Below, one piece after another: positions 20,501-30,761 of a stretch of DNA of 64,000 nucleotides. Each line of letters opens with the position of its first letter. Positions within the stretch are counted from its first letter, which is position 1. The notes under the pieces are model-generated. The model worked only from the letters and a program-made list of their open reading frames with translations. It was not told the DNA's origin and ran no database searches. Origin of the DNA: Cavenderia fasciculata (taxonomy: Eukaryota; Evosea; Eumycetozoa; Acytosteliales; Cavenderiaceae); contig NW_004457703.1 of NCBI RefSeq assembly GCF_000203815.1, positions 62,001 through 126,000 of the forward strand, read 5' to 3'. Made by a program: the position numbers and the translations under genes.

Positions 20501-23273
20501 CAGTACTATTAGTAGCAGCAGCAGCAGCAGCAGCAGCAGTGTTATTATTACTACTACTATTATTATTATTGTTGTTATTATTAATACTATTTTCTATCAT
20601 CATTGCAGGAGTTGATAATGATGGATAGGAAGGGGTTGAGGAGGAAGGAGTTAAAACGGCGCTATTTGGAAGTGTTATACGAGATTTGGTTTCATCGGCC
20701 GATAAACCAAACAATGGCGCCAACAATGACAATCTGACATCGTAGTAAAAGTTTTTAATTTGTGTAGGAGATTTGGTGCCACACATCAAGATTGAAATGA
20801 TATGAAATTCTCTACCATACGCACAAAATAGTTCACGAAACAATAGCTTTTCCTCTTCGTACCAAACTGTGAGTTGGAAGTGCTTTTGTACATTTGGATC
20901 CATTGTAAAACGTTTTGATCGCTTTGAAGAGGAAGCTGAAAGAAGATGTTGATTCTGAACAGATTGGTAGGGTTGTGCAATCGTTGAACCAGGTAACAAT
21001 GCCTTGGGAGTATTGGGTGCAGATGATGATGATGATGATGTATCCTCTGTTTTTGGCGCTGACAATATAGACGCCGATGATGCAATTGCTGCTGGTATTG
21101 GTGCTATGGTTGGCATCGATTTTACAGTCGTCATTGCTGCAACGGGTTCCTTCTCTTTTTCCTTTTCCTTTTCTTTTTCCTTCTCCTTTTCCTTTTCCTC
21201 TTTCTTTATAAATGTAGAACCTGTATTAAATATACTATTGGGACCACGTACACTACCACTACTTGTATGAAGAGATTGACCATTGATGGAGAGGCTGCTG
21301 TAATTATTATTACTATTATTATTATTATTATTATTATTGCTACTGACAACATGATCCATTGATTCATTTGACCCTCCTTTGCAAAAGGATGGTGATGTTG
21401 GTGACATGAAAGGAGACAGAGGTGACAATGGTGACAATGGACAAACTGGTGACAATGGACCCATATCAAGTACACCTGGAGACATTGGTGATACCAATGG
21501 AAAGTTCATCGGTGAAAAGGGTGCCATAAATGGCATTGTTGAATGGATATGTTGATCTATAGAAAATGTTGCTCCTCCCAATAAACTATTATTATTGTTG
21601 TTTGTCAACGAAGAGGATGATAATGGTGTATTTGAAGTGTTGTTTAATTGTTGTTGTGATTTCATTTGATTGTTGTGATGGTGATGATTATAAATTGCCA
21701 ATGCTGCATTACTTTTGATGGTTGGTACTGTTGCTGATATATGATTATGATTATGATTTTTGTTGTTGTTGTTGTTGTTGTTGGTTAAATTATTTGGTGT
21801 TGGTAACATTGTATTGATTTGATCTTCAAATTCATAGAGATCAGAATCATCGTCAGACATGTTATTATCAGATATCGAATCAAAAGATTCAATTGATAAA
21901 TCCTCATCTTGGTCATAGTCATCGAGGTTTACAGCGGCGTTTTCCTCTGCTGAACTATCGTCTGATGTAACATTGATCTCTTCATCAGACTCATTGTCTG
22001 ATTGGTGGTTGGAACGATGATGTTTCTGTTGTTGGTAGTGTTGTAATGCGCTCTTTGTACTATTTCTTGTCACTGTCATACTTTTTACGTTTGGTACTAT
22101 TTGTTTACTGCTGCTACTGCTGCTGCTGTTGTTGTTGTTATGTCCATTTTCACTGTGTGACAAGGATGACCTCGATGATGACTTCTTTTTGTTGTGTATC
22201 GATGATGATGATGAAGACAATAGTGACTGTGATTTCTTTGATGGTGATGGCGTTGACATGTTGACAATTGAAGTGGGTAAAGAAGGTGAGAGTAACAAAC
22301 TCATCGTTGAGTCTGACTTTGGTAATAAATGTTCGGCCAATGATTGTGATAGTACACTATTCATTTTAATACCAGTATTACTCGTTCGTAGTGATGCTGT
22401 CGATAGTGACAGATCCATCATACCAACCATACCATTTAAAGAGGAATTGAGAGAAATGAGATGATCACCATCCATTGTATTTACCATTACCTCTTCATCT
22501 TCATCGGTTGCTGTTGTACTACTAATATTATTACTAGTATTGGTATTGTTGCTACTACTACTCTTTGACTTTGATTTTGACTTTGACTTTGATGATGACT
22601 TTTGTTTCTTTGTTGATTTACTACTACTATCCTTATTGTCCTTATTATCCTTTTCCTTTTCCTTTTCCTTATTATTTACATTAATATTGTTACTTGATTC
22701 ATCATCTTGTTCTCCACTATTTGATTTCCTTTTCTTGTTTCTATAAATAAATAAATAACAATACATTAGGTATATTGTACTAACAATGATATGAGTGATG
22801 TTAGTGTATACATACGTAGATGTCTTTTTAGTATCGGCAGCAGCAGCAACAACAACAACAACAGCCGTGGTGGTAGTGGCATTCGCTGGTTCAGCGTTTG
22901 ATTTCTTTGTTGTCGATGTCTGAGATTTTAGTTTTGGTGAAGTACTAGCACTCTTTCGTAGTGACAATGGTTTGTGTATCGGCATTGGGTTGGGTGGTGT
23001 AACTATAGTCGCTGCGAGTGTAGGTGGAGGGGAAAAGGGTGATATTGGTGCAATCGCTGGTGATGTATTGGCACTATTGATATTATTATTACTGCTCGCA
23101 GTAGTTGTTGATGGTGCAGAGTCATCTCCATCATCGCTGTCATTCATAATATCAATCTCTTCATCTTCATCAATCTGTCTTTTAATCTTTGATCGAGTGA
23201 TAGTTTTAGAGGAGGAAGAGGAGGGAGTAGACGATACTACATTATTGTTATTATCAATTGTAGTACCCTCCAT
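17570..23273 (-). CDS. very large SANT/Myb-like domain protein (about 1,800 residues), low-complexity-rich; one-base frame break
   Basis: Proposed exons on the minus strand: 23273-22816, 22740-20133, 20052-17800 and perhaps 17716-17570. The first part is Ser/Asn/Thr-rich with Lys/Glu tracts. A SANT-like domain lies at about residues 795-860 (QLTVWYEEEKLLFRELFCAY and SPTQIKNFYYDVRL). Exon 3 starts in frame without an ATG and contributes a compact region (FPIGSAAFYFYQHSELLP, VGKWFEVKVLEVG) and a long Thr/Pro-rich stretch. A C-terminal helical segment (IGKRELFLECRRLL) follows. The exon 2/exon 3 junction is in phase with a GTATGT donor, so I merge what would otherwise look like two genes. The frame breaks in the G5 run at 18531-18535, where one extra base restores TIPPKPMSAPQFQ. 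The last junction is not in phase as read, so the 3' end is unsure. A chromatin role is inferred from the SANT domain only. Confidence 0.6.
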
Positions 23274-24772
23274 AGTCTCTCTGATGTTGTTGTTGTTGTT
23301 GTTGTTGTTATTAATTCCTCTTTCTTTACTATATATATATATAGATGGTAATAGATATTAGATAGATGTATTAGTACTATTACTACTCTAAAGATGACAA
23401 AATAGTAGACGATGGTTTGTCAAGATAAAGATGATAAAGGTTTGAGGAGGAGTGGGAGAGAGAGACGCTCGACTGATTCGGTTGTTTAAAAAACAAATTG
23501 GTTGTTCAAAGTGTGGTGGTGAGTGTGTGTGTTTTGTGTTCATAGAATGATTGGATTGGGATGGTTGGTTGGCTGGCTGGTTGCCAATGCATCGATCTTT
23601 TTTTGATTAAAGCCCTCCCCTTTTCCAATTAGTTGTTGTTGTTGTTGTTGTTGTTGTTCTTATCTATGTAGTGTACTACTGGTCCTCTCTATAGATCTCG
23701 CGACTGTGTGTTTGTTGAGATGCATTACCTTTTCAAGATAAGGGGGGTTACTATAGGGGGTGGTGCCTTGTTTGTCTCTAGACTTGATTGTTTTGGTACT
23801 CTCTCTCTTTTTTGTGTGTGTGTGTGTGTATGTGAATAAATAAATAAATAAATATATAAAAGATATTGTGTAGAGAGGTGTGTAGGTAGGTGTAGAGGTA
23901 GATGTGATGGTAATGTATCGATCAATCTAACCCAACAACAACCCAAAACCTCAAAGCAAAAAAGGGGGGTAACAACAATAAATAAATAATAATAACCTTG
24001 AAACTCTAAAAGCCAGCTATTCGTATTCCTCCTGCTCACAGCATAAAATCTTCTTTGTCACACACAATCTATCTATCGCTCGTTTGATTTTATTTTTAAT
24101 ATTTGGTTTTTCAAGTTTCGCCCCCGCCTCTCTGCTTTTGGGGGGGCGAGGCCACATCAAAGTGTCCATCAACCCTTACCTATCTGACAATCACTCAACC
24201 CAATGCATTGAGGATGGATGGTGATCATGCTCTCAGCTCAACCCCGCCTTTTTTTTTTGTATACAAAAGCATCTCAGCGATCCCTGAGATGTATTTGTTT
24301 GGAAGATCGAATTGTAGTAAATAAATACAAATATTACACACATATATATATATATGCTAGATATAATATTGTACCACCATATATATTGGTATTTAATAAT
24401 AACGGGTGTGGTGGGTAAGAAGAAGTGTACGTGTGGTATTTTCATCATCACCGTGTGCATCGTAGTAATACAAATTAAATTATCATAACAAACATAATAA
24501 TATTGTGTAGGTAACCGGTCACAGTGTTGTTGTTGTTGTTGTTTGTAAGATATTTAGATTATTACTAAAAGTCTGTTATTATTATTATTATTATAATGAA
24601 TGCTCCATTTGTCGTCACTTCTCTATCATCAATCAACATAGCATAGCAGACAGACGAATGCTATCTATTACTATAGCTTATAGAGAAGAGAGTATAGTAT
24701 CATTGCAAGATATTATTATCACTTGTGTGTTGTCGAATAATTAGTGAATACTAATAATATCATTACATCTAT

Positions 24773-24846
24773 TACTATTATTATGGGCCAATAATATATT
24801 GTTGTTTTATAATACAACAATATATTATTGGCCCATAATAATAGTA
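24773..24846. repeat. perfect 33-bp inverted repeat with 8-base loop
   Basis: The left arm is 24773-24805 and the right arm is 24814-24846, with loop TTTATAAT. All 33 pairs match, including a central GGGCC/GGCCC block. There is no coding sequence within it, and it lies about 260 bases upstream of the CBM49 start codon. It may be a hairpin RNA source, a cruciform site or a small palindromic element. Confidence 0.95.
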
Positions 24847-24940
24847 CTATGTTATTATTGGGGTGTACAGGAGGAGACAAGCTACTACAAAGTATTCATA
24901 ACATACCAACTCTTTTACAATAATAGTCTATGATGATGTC

Positions 24941-24984
<44 letters not shown>
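24941..24984 (+). repeat. (GAT)n microsatellite
   Basis: About fourteen uninterrupted GAT units in the promoter of the CBM49 gene. Confidence 0.9.
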
Positions 24985-25010
24985 CGATGTGGAATGAATG
25001 AAATGAAACC

Positions 25011-25018
25011 TATAAATA
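25011..25018 (+). promoter_or_regulatory. TATA box of the CBM49 gene
   Basis: TATAAATA lies about 85-95 bases before the start codon and is followed by a CAA-rich leader. This is the form and spacing of dictyostelid core promoters of strongly expressed genes. Confidence 0.6.
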
Positions 25019-25103
25019 GAAGAGCTCTTTGGTTTCAATTCAATTCATCAAATCAAACAACAACAACAACAACAACAACAATCGTCTCTATCCATATTTA
25101 ATA

Positions 25104-25577
25104 ATGAAACTCCTATTTTTTACTCTTACACTATGTCTTTTATTGACAGCTGGTAGTAGTTGGGTCAATGCCAAAACCTATTGTGGTGGAGATGGACTGT
25201 GTCAAGACAATCAACTATGTTTCTTTGAGGCAGGTCAACAACATTGTGCCGATGTTTCCAAACACAACTATATCGTCATCGATCAAATCAAAGAACACTC
25301 TTGGATCGAAAATGGAGTTGACTTCTCAATGTACAAGGTTCATGTCATCAACACTGGATCGATTCCAATCAGAAATGTTTACATTGGAGCCGATTGCACA
25401 TTGGAGTTTAGAGATCTTGCTGGTTCACTCTGGAGTATTGGTTATGAGCCATCATCTGCCACTTTCTCTCTTCCAAAATGGTTGGAATACATTGCTCCAG
25501 GTTCTAACCATGAATTTGGTTACATCGTAACTGGTCATACCAGCCCAAATTTGGAGATCCGTGGTATTCAAGTATAA
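25104..25577 (+). CDS. secreted CBM49 (cellulose-binding) protein
   Basis: Single exon, 157 residues. The N-terminus is a signal peptide (MKLLFFTLTLCLLLTAGSSW, cleavage probably near VNA-KTY). A short Cys-containing stretch follows (CGGDGLCQDNQLCFFEAGQQ). Then a carbohydrate-binding module of family 49 (about 60-155) shows IKEHSWIENGVDFSMYKVHV, TGSIPIRNVYIG, SLWSI, FSLPKWLEYIAPGSNHEFGY. In dictyostelids these modules occur in cellulose-associated proteins of the stalk, slime sheath and spore coat. No enzyme domain is attached, so a structural matrix role is likely. The ATG at 25104 was chosen because it starts the signal peptide. A TATA box and CAA leader precede it. Confidence 0.88.
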   Translation: MKLLFFTLTLCLLLTAGSSWVNAKTYCGGDGLCQDNQLCFFEAGQQHCADVSKHNYIVIDQIKEHSWIENGVDFSMYKVHVINTGSIPIRNVYIGADCTLEFRDLAGSLWSIGYEPSSATFSLPKWLEYIAPGSNHEFGYIVTGHTSPNLEIRGIQV

Positions 25578-25903
25578 ATACGTTGAATGTGATTCCATCT
25601 CTACTACTACTACCTATCTATCTATAGCAGTATCATTACATCTTATAATATTACCTTTAAACCCCTAAAACAATAAACAATTAATTAATTGATTCATCTT
25701 TATACTACTTTCCAATTCTCTAACTGACTTATTTATTTTGATTCATTTTTCAAAACCTCCTAAGATATATTTACCAAAAGCAATTTTAAAAAAAACAAGA
25801 GACAAGTGTAGGAATAATCATATTAATAATAAAGGTATTGACTGTTACCATTTATATATATATATATATATATAAGCTTATTAACTGATATATCATTTCT
25901 TAC

Positions 25904-25935
<32 letters not shown>

Positions 25936-26225
25936 TGCATATGAAAAATAATAGATAACTCTTCTTCTTCATCTTCTTCTTCTTCTCCCTTTAATATATT
26001 TTAAAAAGATAGGATAGGATAGGATAGGATAGGATAGGATAGGATAGGATAGGATAGGATAGGATAGGATAGGATAGGATAGGATAGGATAGGATAGGAT
26101 AGGATAGGATAGGATAGGATAGGATAGGATAGGATAGGATAGGATAGGATAGGATAGGATAGATAAAAGTTGAATAGCACAACGATCGTTTAGAGTCTAC
26201 TACAAGTATACTCACCATCATTGTC
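25578..26225. other. intergenic between CBM49 gene and ABC gene
   Basis: About 650 bases with (TA)n near 25853-25873, TTC-rich pyrimidine tracts at 25907-25987 and the GATAG array. It must hold the ABC gene promoter. No gene is seen. Confidence 0.6.
26008..26162 (+). repeat. (GATAG)31 pentanucleotide array
   Basis: Thirty-one perfect tandem copies of a 5-base unit (155 bases) with no interruption, ending 63 bases before the ATG of the ABC gene. The minus strand is open across it and would encode a 5-residue periodic peptide, an artefact of the unit length. Confidence 0.95.
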
Positions 26226-29068
26226 ATGGTGTTTATATTGTATAAATGGAGTAGAGAAAAGTTACTTCATCTATGGGTACTCATAAAAGGTATGCCTATA
26301 GCATCGTTTTACAAGTACCTTTGGCAACGAAACAAACCGCTCCTTTTCAAGACAATCGTAGTTCATTATGTTCTCACTATAGTCATCGAGATGTTGCCGT
26401 GGTACACTTCAAAGAGAAGGATAGGTAATTTCCTTCGATCTAGTCGTGTTGAAATTACGCATAGAATGTCAACCAATACTACTTATTCTCATAGTTCAAT
26501 GGTTAAATATGTAATGTTGACTGTCTATTATGTCATTCTTGATAATATTCATAATCATCTTATTAAATTAGTAGTATGTATAAACAACAAATCCAATCAT
26601 AGTATTCAAGATTTTCTAAACTTTCTCTTTCCTTTTCTTTCTCTTTTCTCTTTCTCTTTATAGTCTGCCGAGAATCAATTATTTATTAGAAGAATGGTAA
26701 TGGAGAAATTATTGTACAGTGAAATTGGAGCATTTGACTTTATGAGAAAGAAAAATAATATTGGTCCTTTGGAATTGGAATTCAAGATATCATCTTCTAT
26801 TAGTAGTACAATCTCTTTTTTTACTTATACTATACCTGATTTGATATCTTCTGCTTACGCTTTTGGTATGTTAAACAAACAAACAAACAAATTGGCGTTG
26901 ATTATATTTATTAATTAATTTATTAATTTATTATATTTAGCTGTTGAAGGATCAGATTTATTAAAGAGAAAGAACAAAATTGATCCATTAATTATATTAC
27001 ATCCCATTTTAATTGCAATCTACCAAAAGGTTAGTCAAAGAATGAGAGAGTTGTTGGTAGAGGGAAATGAAATCAAGTATAGAGATACCTATCAAATTGC
27101 AATGAGTAGAATGATTGGCAATACATTTGATGGTCTATCTGACATTCAAATCAACAATCTTCAAGAGACTCAGTTATCAATCTTTGATAATTTGATTGAA
27201 AAGGAAATGGGTAATACTACTTCTTGGTCATCTTTGGTATCGGGTATGTGGAGATCGATCAATAACAGATCTGTATTTGAATTTGCTGTAGAAGTATTTG
27301 TTGCTCATAAAGTAATGCTTAGACAAGGTATTGATAATCAAGAATATAGAACAATGTTATTGGAAATTAATAGAATAATGTATGTGAAACCCCCAACCCC
27401 CCCCCTTAGAGAGGGTTTAAATCCTCCTTTTTCCATTTAAATTTTCAATTGTATTAACAACTCTCTATCAATCGATTTCATTTAAATTTTTGTAGAAGAT
27501 TAGCAAGAAGAGTATTTGGATCTGTTAGTAGTATTAAAAATATTCTAAAACATCAAAAAAAGGTTAAAAAACTTTTAGATATACCTACTTTTATCGAAGA
27601 AGATGATAAATTAAAATGGTATATAAAATATTTTAATATAATCAAAATTATAGAGTAATCAAAATTATTAATTTAATTTTCTCTTTCTTTTTAGTGTACA
27701 TAAATTTAATGAACTTAAAATAAGTAATGTAAAATATGCATATGAAAATAAGTTTTCAATTTTACCTTCATTACCTGTACTCGATCTACAGGGCGAAATG
27801 ACAATCCTTCCAGGAAAAAAATATGCTTTGGTTGGACAAAATCGTGCAGGAAAGTCAACATTGAACCATATTTTGTGTAAAATATACTCACCTCAAGAGG
27901 GTACTATTACTTTTAATGGTATTCCATACGAAGAAATATCACGAAGATCGATTAGACGTCTCATCTCTTATGTATCTCAAAGACCTTCTATTTTCCCTGG
28001 TACTGTTAGAGATAATATTCGTGTTGGTAACCCAGATGCAACTGAAGATCAAAGTAAATATAAATAGTTTGATTTATGAAAATTGAAATTGAAATTGATT
28101 CATTTATTAACTTTCTCTTTCTTTCTTTTTCTTTTTTTTTTTTTTTAGTTATTGAAGCAGCAGCAGCAGCAGGAGTATTTGCATTTGCAGAAGATGCTGA
28201 TAACCAATTATTCTATGATGATGGTGTTGATATAGATGGACCATATCAACAATCTCCATCACCCAACAGTCCTTGTGCTACTTCTACACCTCCATCTGCT
28301 TCAAACCCTATCAGCTCTTCAACTGCCGACTTTAAAAAGCTGACCGCTTCGAGAGAACTCCTCAAGAGTTCAAAGGGTATTATGAAATCAAACCTTTCGA
28401 CAGGTGATTTGGAATGTCTAGAATCAGCTCAACAACAACAACAGCAACAACAACCACCACAACAATTAAAAGGAAATGCAACTGGAATTCCACCAAGAAC
28501 CTATAATAATATTATGATGACACCAACAAAGAACCAAAGTACAGGAAGTGGAACGAGTGACGAAAACGAGGAATCTAGTAAATTGGTGCAACGTGTATGG
28601 TCAGTTTTAAATCTTGCAAGCATGAATGATGACGACGAGTCTGACGATGAAACCAATATGACACCACCTCCAATCGTACCACCAGCAGAGGATTATAGAA
28701 ACCATCCAATTCTCGATCAGATGGTCGAATTGGGTGGAAAGAATGTTAGTGGTGGCTTTGGACAGAGCATTGCCTTGGCAAGAATATTTGTTAGAACAGA
28801 GGCAAAGATTGTCATTCTCGATGAGACAATGAGTCAGATGGATGCATTCAAAAAGAGAGAGATTATCTTTCCCAAACTCTTTCAATTTGCCGAAAAACAC
28901 AACATCACTCTTATCATTGTCACTCATGACCTAATGAGCATACAAAATGCAGTCGACCACATATTTGTACTTGACCATGGTCACTTGGTTGGTAGCGGAT
29001 CGCACCAACAATTGGTTAGTTCAAGAGTTCCAGTTTACATGAAGTTATTGGGTTTCCAACATCAATAA
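26226..29068 (+). CDS. ABC half-transporter (ABCB/TAP-like) with long insertion in the nucleotide-binding domain
   Basis: Six exons, 26226-26573, 26664-26865, 26941-27379, 27496-27618, 27695-28053 and 28149-29068; all phases agree; 796 residues. Residues 1-330 contain several hydrophobic helices (for example TIVVHYVLTIVIEML, YVMLTVYYVILD, IILHPILIAIYQ) as in an ABC membrane domain. The nucleotide-binding domain has Walker A GQNRAGKST (about 418-426), Q-loop VSQRPSIFPGTVRDNI, signature NVSGGFGQSIALARIF (about 688-703), Walker B IVILDETMSQMD (about 711) and the His of VTHD. About 190 residues of Ser/Pro/Gln-rich sequence separate the Q-loop half from the signature, where normal members have about 40. 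The signature reads VSGGF rather than LSGGQ. Substrate is unknown. Confidence 0.82.
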
Positions 29069-29236
29069 TCAAATGAAGAAGAAATGTTGTCACACTACTA
29101 CTATATAGCGATCACCATCAGTTAAACTGTAAAAAAATAAAATTATTTTTATTTATACTTGTGGGTGGGGAGTTAAAGATAGATATATTTTATATATCTT
29201 TGTTATTGTACACTTTTTGGTTGAGTGGGCAACCAA

Positions 29237-30761
29237 TTATTTTGGTGAAGTCAAAGGTGATTGACTCCAAAATATATAGTTACTGTTACTACCTACAGAA
29301 GAACCAGGTGATGGTGGAGTAGAATCTGTCAAGACGTATTGACTTAATCTTTTTTTAGGAGAATGATTACTTGGTGGTGTGGAACATAATTTAATTGGAT
29401 CACAATTCTCATGTTGATTGTGAGGTACAGCAATGGTAGGTGGTCTAAATTTAGCAATGTTTCTCTTAAACTCTGATGAAATATTGGGAGAAGATGGTAA
29501 GAATCGAGAGTTTTCTTCATAGGAAGGTGTTGTATTTCCAGAACAAGGGGTCGATGGTGATTGAGGTTGAATAAAACGACCTGGTGATTGAAGAAATCTC
29601 TGATCCATGAAAAGTGTGATTACATCTACAAATTTACTGGTTAAACTTTCATCGTTTTCAAAGTACAAAGTTGGTTCAAATAATTCTGTTTCACCAATAC
29701 ATAATTTATCTTTATATAAAATCTAAAATTAAGAAAAAAGTTTTGTTAATAAATATGATTATTTAATGAGTTTGAAATTATTTCAATTTACCATATCAAT
29801 TCTAGCATAAAGGAAATGAGAATTGAATTGTTTTTTGATAACATTGATTGCTTTTTGAGCTTGTAATATTTGATCAAAGGTTGCTTTTAATTCTCTTGTA
29901 GTTCCTCCAAATTCTGGTTGAACTCTAAATTCACCACGAGCAGTTCTTTTGTTGATGGAATGAGAGAATTGACAATTGAAAAAGATAAATGATAACTCTC
30001 CCTCTGTCATGATGGATGGTGCAAATGGTTGGATCATCATGTCAGACTCTGAACTTAGTTGTTCAAATTGAGTTTGGTGTGATTGCCAGTCATCGAGTGA
30101 GAATCTAAAAGCTCCATAACTATTGGCGCCGACACATGGTTTGAAAACAAACTCTCTTTCCTCCTTTTCAAAGATATTGTGTTCATTGACACCACTTTCA
30201 ACAAGATCTACCAAAAGCCTTGATGGTAATTGATTGTTGGACGATTTAGAATGGGTACAATGAGTTTTTGGACAACTCTTGTGTGCAGCATAATTATCAA
30301 TACCATGAATACACTTGCTTGTAGTTGAATTAACATAGAGAGTTGGAATGGTATTAATCTTTTTAGAATGCAAATCACAAAGATATCTTTTGTGTGTATT
30401 CCATTTGATGATATCTGGAGCATTGAGACAATAGATTTTTGATTTTTTAATTTTTGCCAACCATTCCATAAATGAATCATAGTGTTCAACATAATCCTAT
30501 TAGAAAATAAAATAAAAAGATTAGATCATTTTCATTTTGATTTTCTTGTTTGTTTAAACCTACCCAAACTGATCTAAAAACCAAACAATGGAATTCTTCC
30601 CAATTTACATCTGGATTATTCCAAACACAAACCTTGATGCTATAAATATTTTTCTTTTTAAAAGCATCGGTTAATGCCAAATCATCAGAGGCAAGATTGG
30701 CATGTTGATAGCATGTTACAATTCCCACTCGATATTTGACTGTAGACTTTGTACTGCTCAT
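29237..30761 (-). CDS. ATP-grasp protein of the DcsG/RimK-like family
   Basis: Three exons on the minus strand, 30761-30564, 30496-29792 and 29722-29237, all phase 0; 462 residues. The start (RVGIVTCYQHANLASDDLAL), VWNNPDVNWEEFHCLVFRSV followed by WDY, NAPDIIKWNTHKRYLCDL, the FVFKPCVGANSYGAFRF nucleotide-binding strand, IQPFAPSIMTEGELSFIFF, GEFRVQPEFGG, FLYARIDMV and ETELFEPTLYF follow the bacterial DcsG-type ATP-grasp fold, best known from D-cycloserine biosynthesis. ATP-grasp enzymes join a carboxylate to an amine or thiol with ATP. A Cys/His-rich insertion (about 123-155) and a Ser/Pro-rich C-terminal tail (about 335-460) are extra to that family. The substrate is not predictable. The bacterial flavour suggests old horizontal transfer, though the gene now has introns. 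Confidence 0.8.

Larger units (their letters stand above)
23274..25103. promoter_or_regulatory. 1.8-kb divergent intergenic region
   Basis: This region lies between the start of the SANT gene (-) and the CBM49 gene (+). It holds (GTT)n at about 23634-23657, a perfect 33-bp hairpin at 24773-24846, a GAT repeat at 24941-24984 and a TATA box at 25011. Open stretches on either strand are short and unconvincing. Confidence 0.6.

Noticed and set aside
25991-26227. Minus-strand open stretch with a 5-residue repeat
   Set aside because: Pure product of the GATAG array, whose 5-base unit stays open in that strand.
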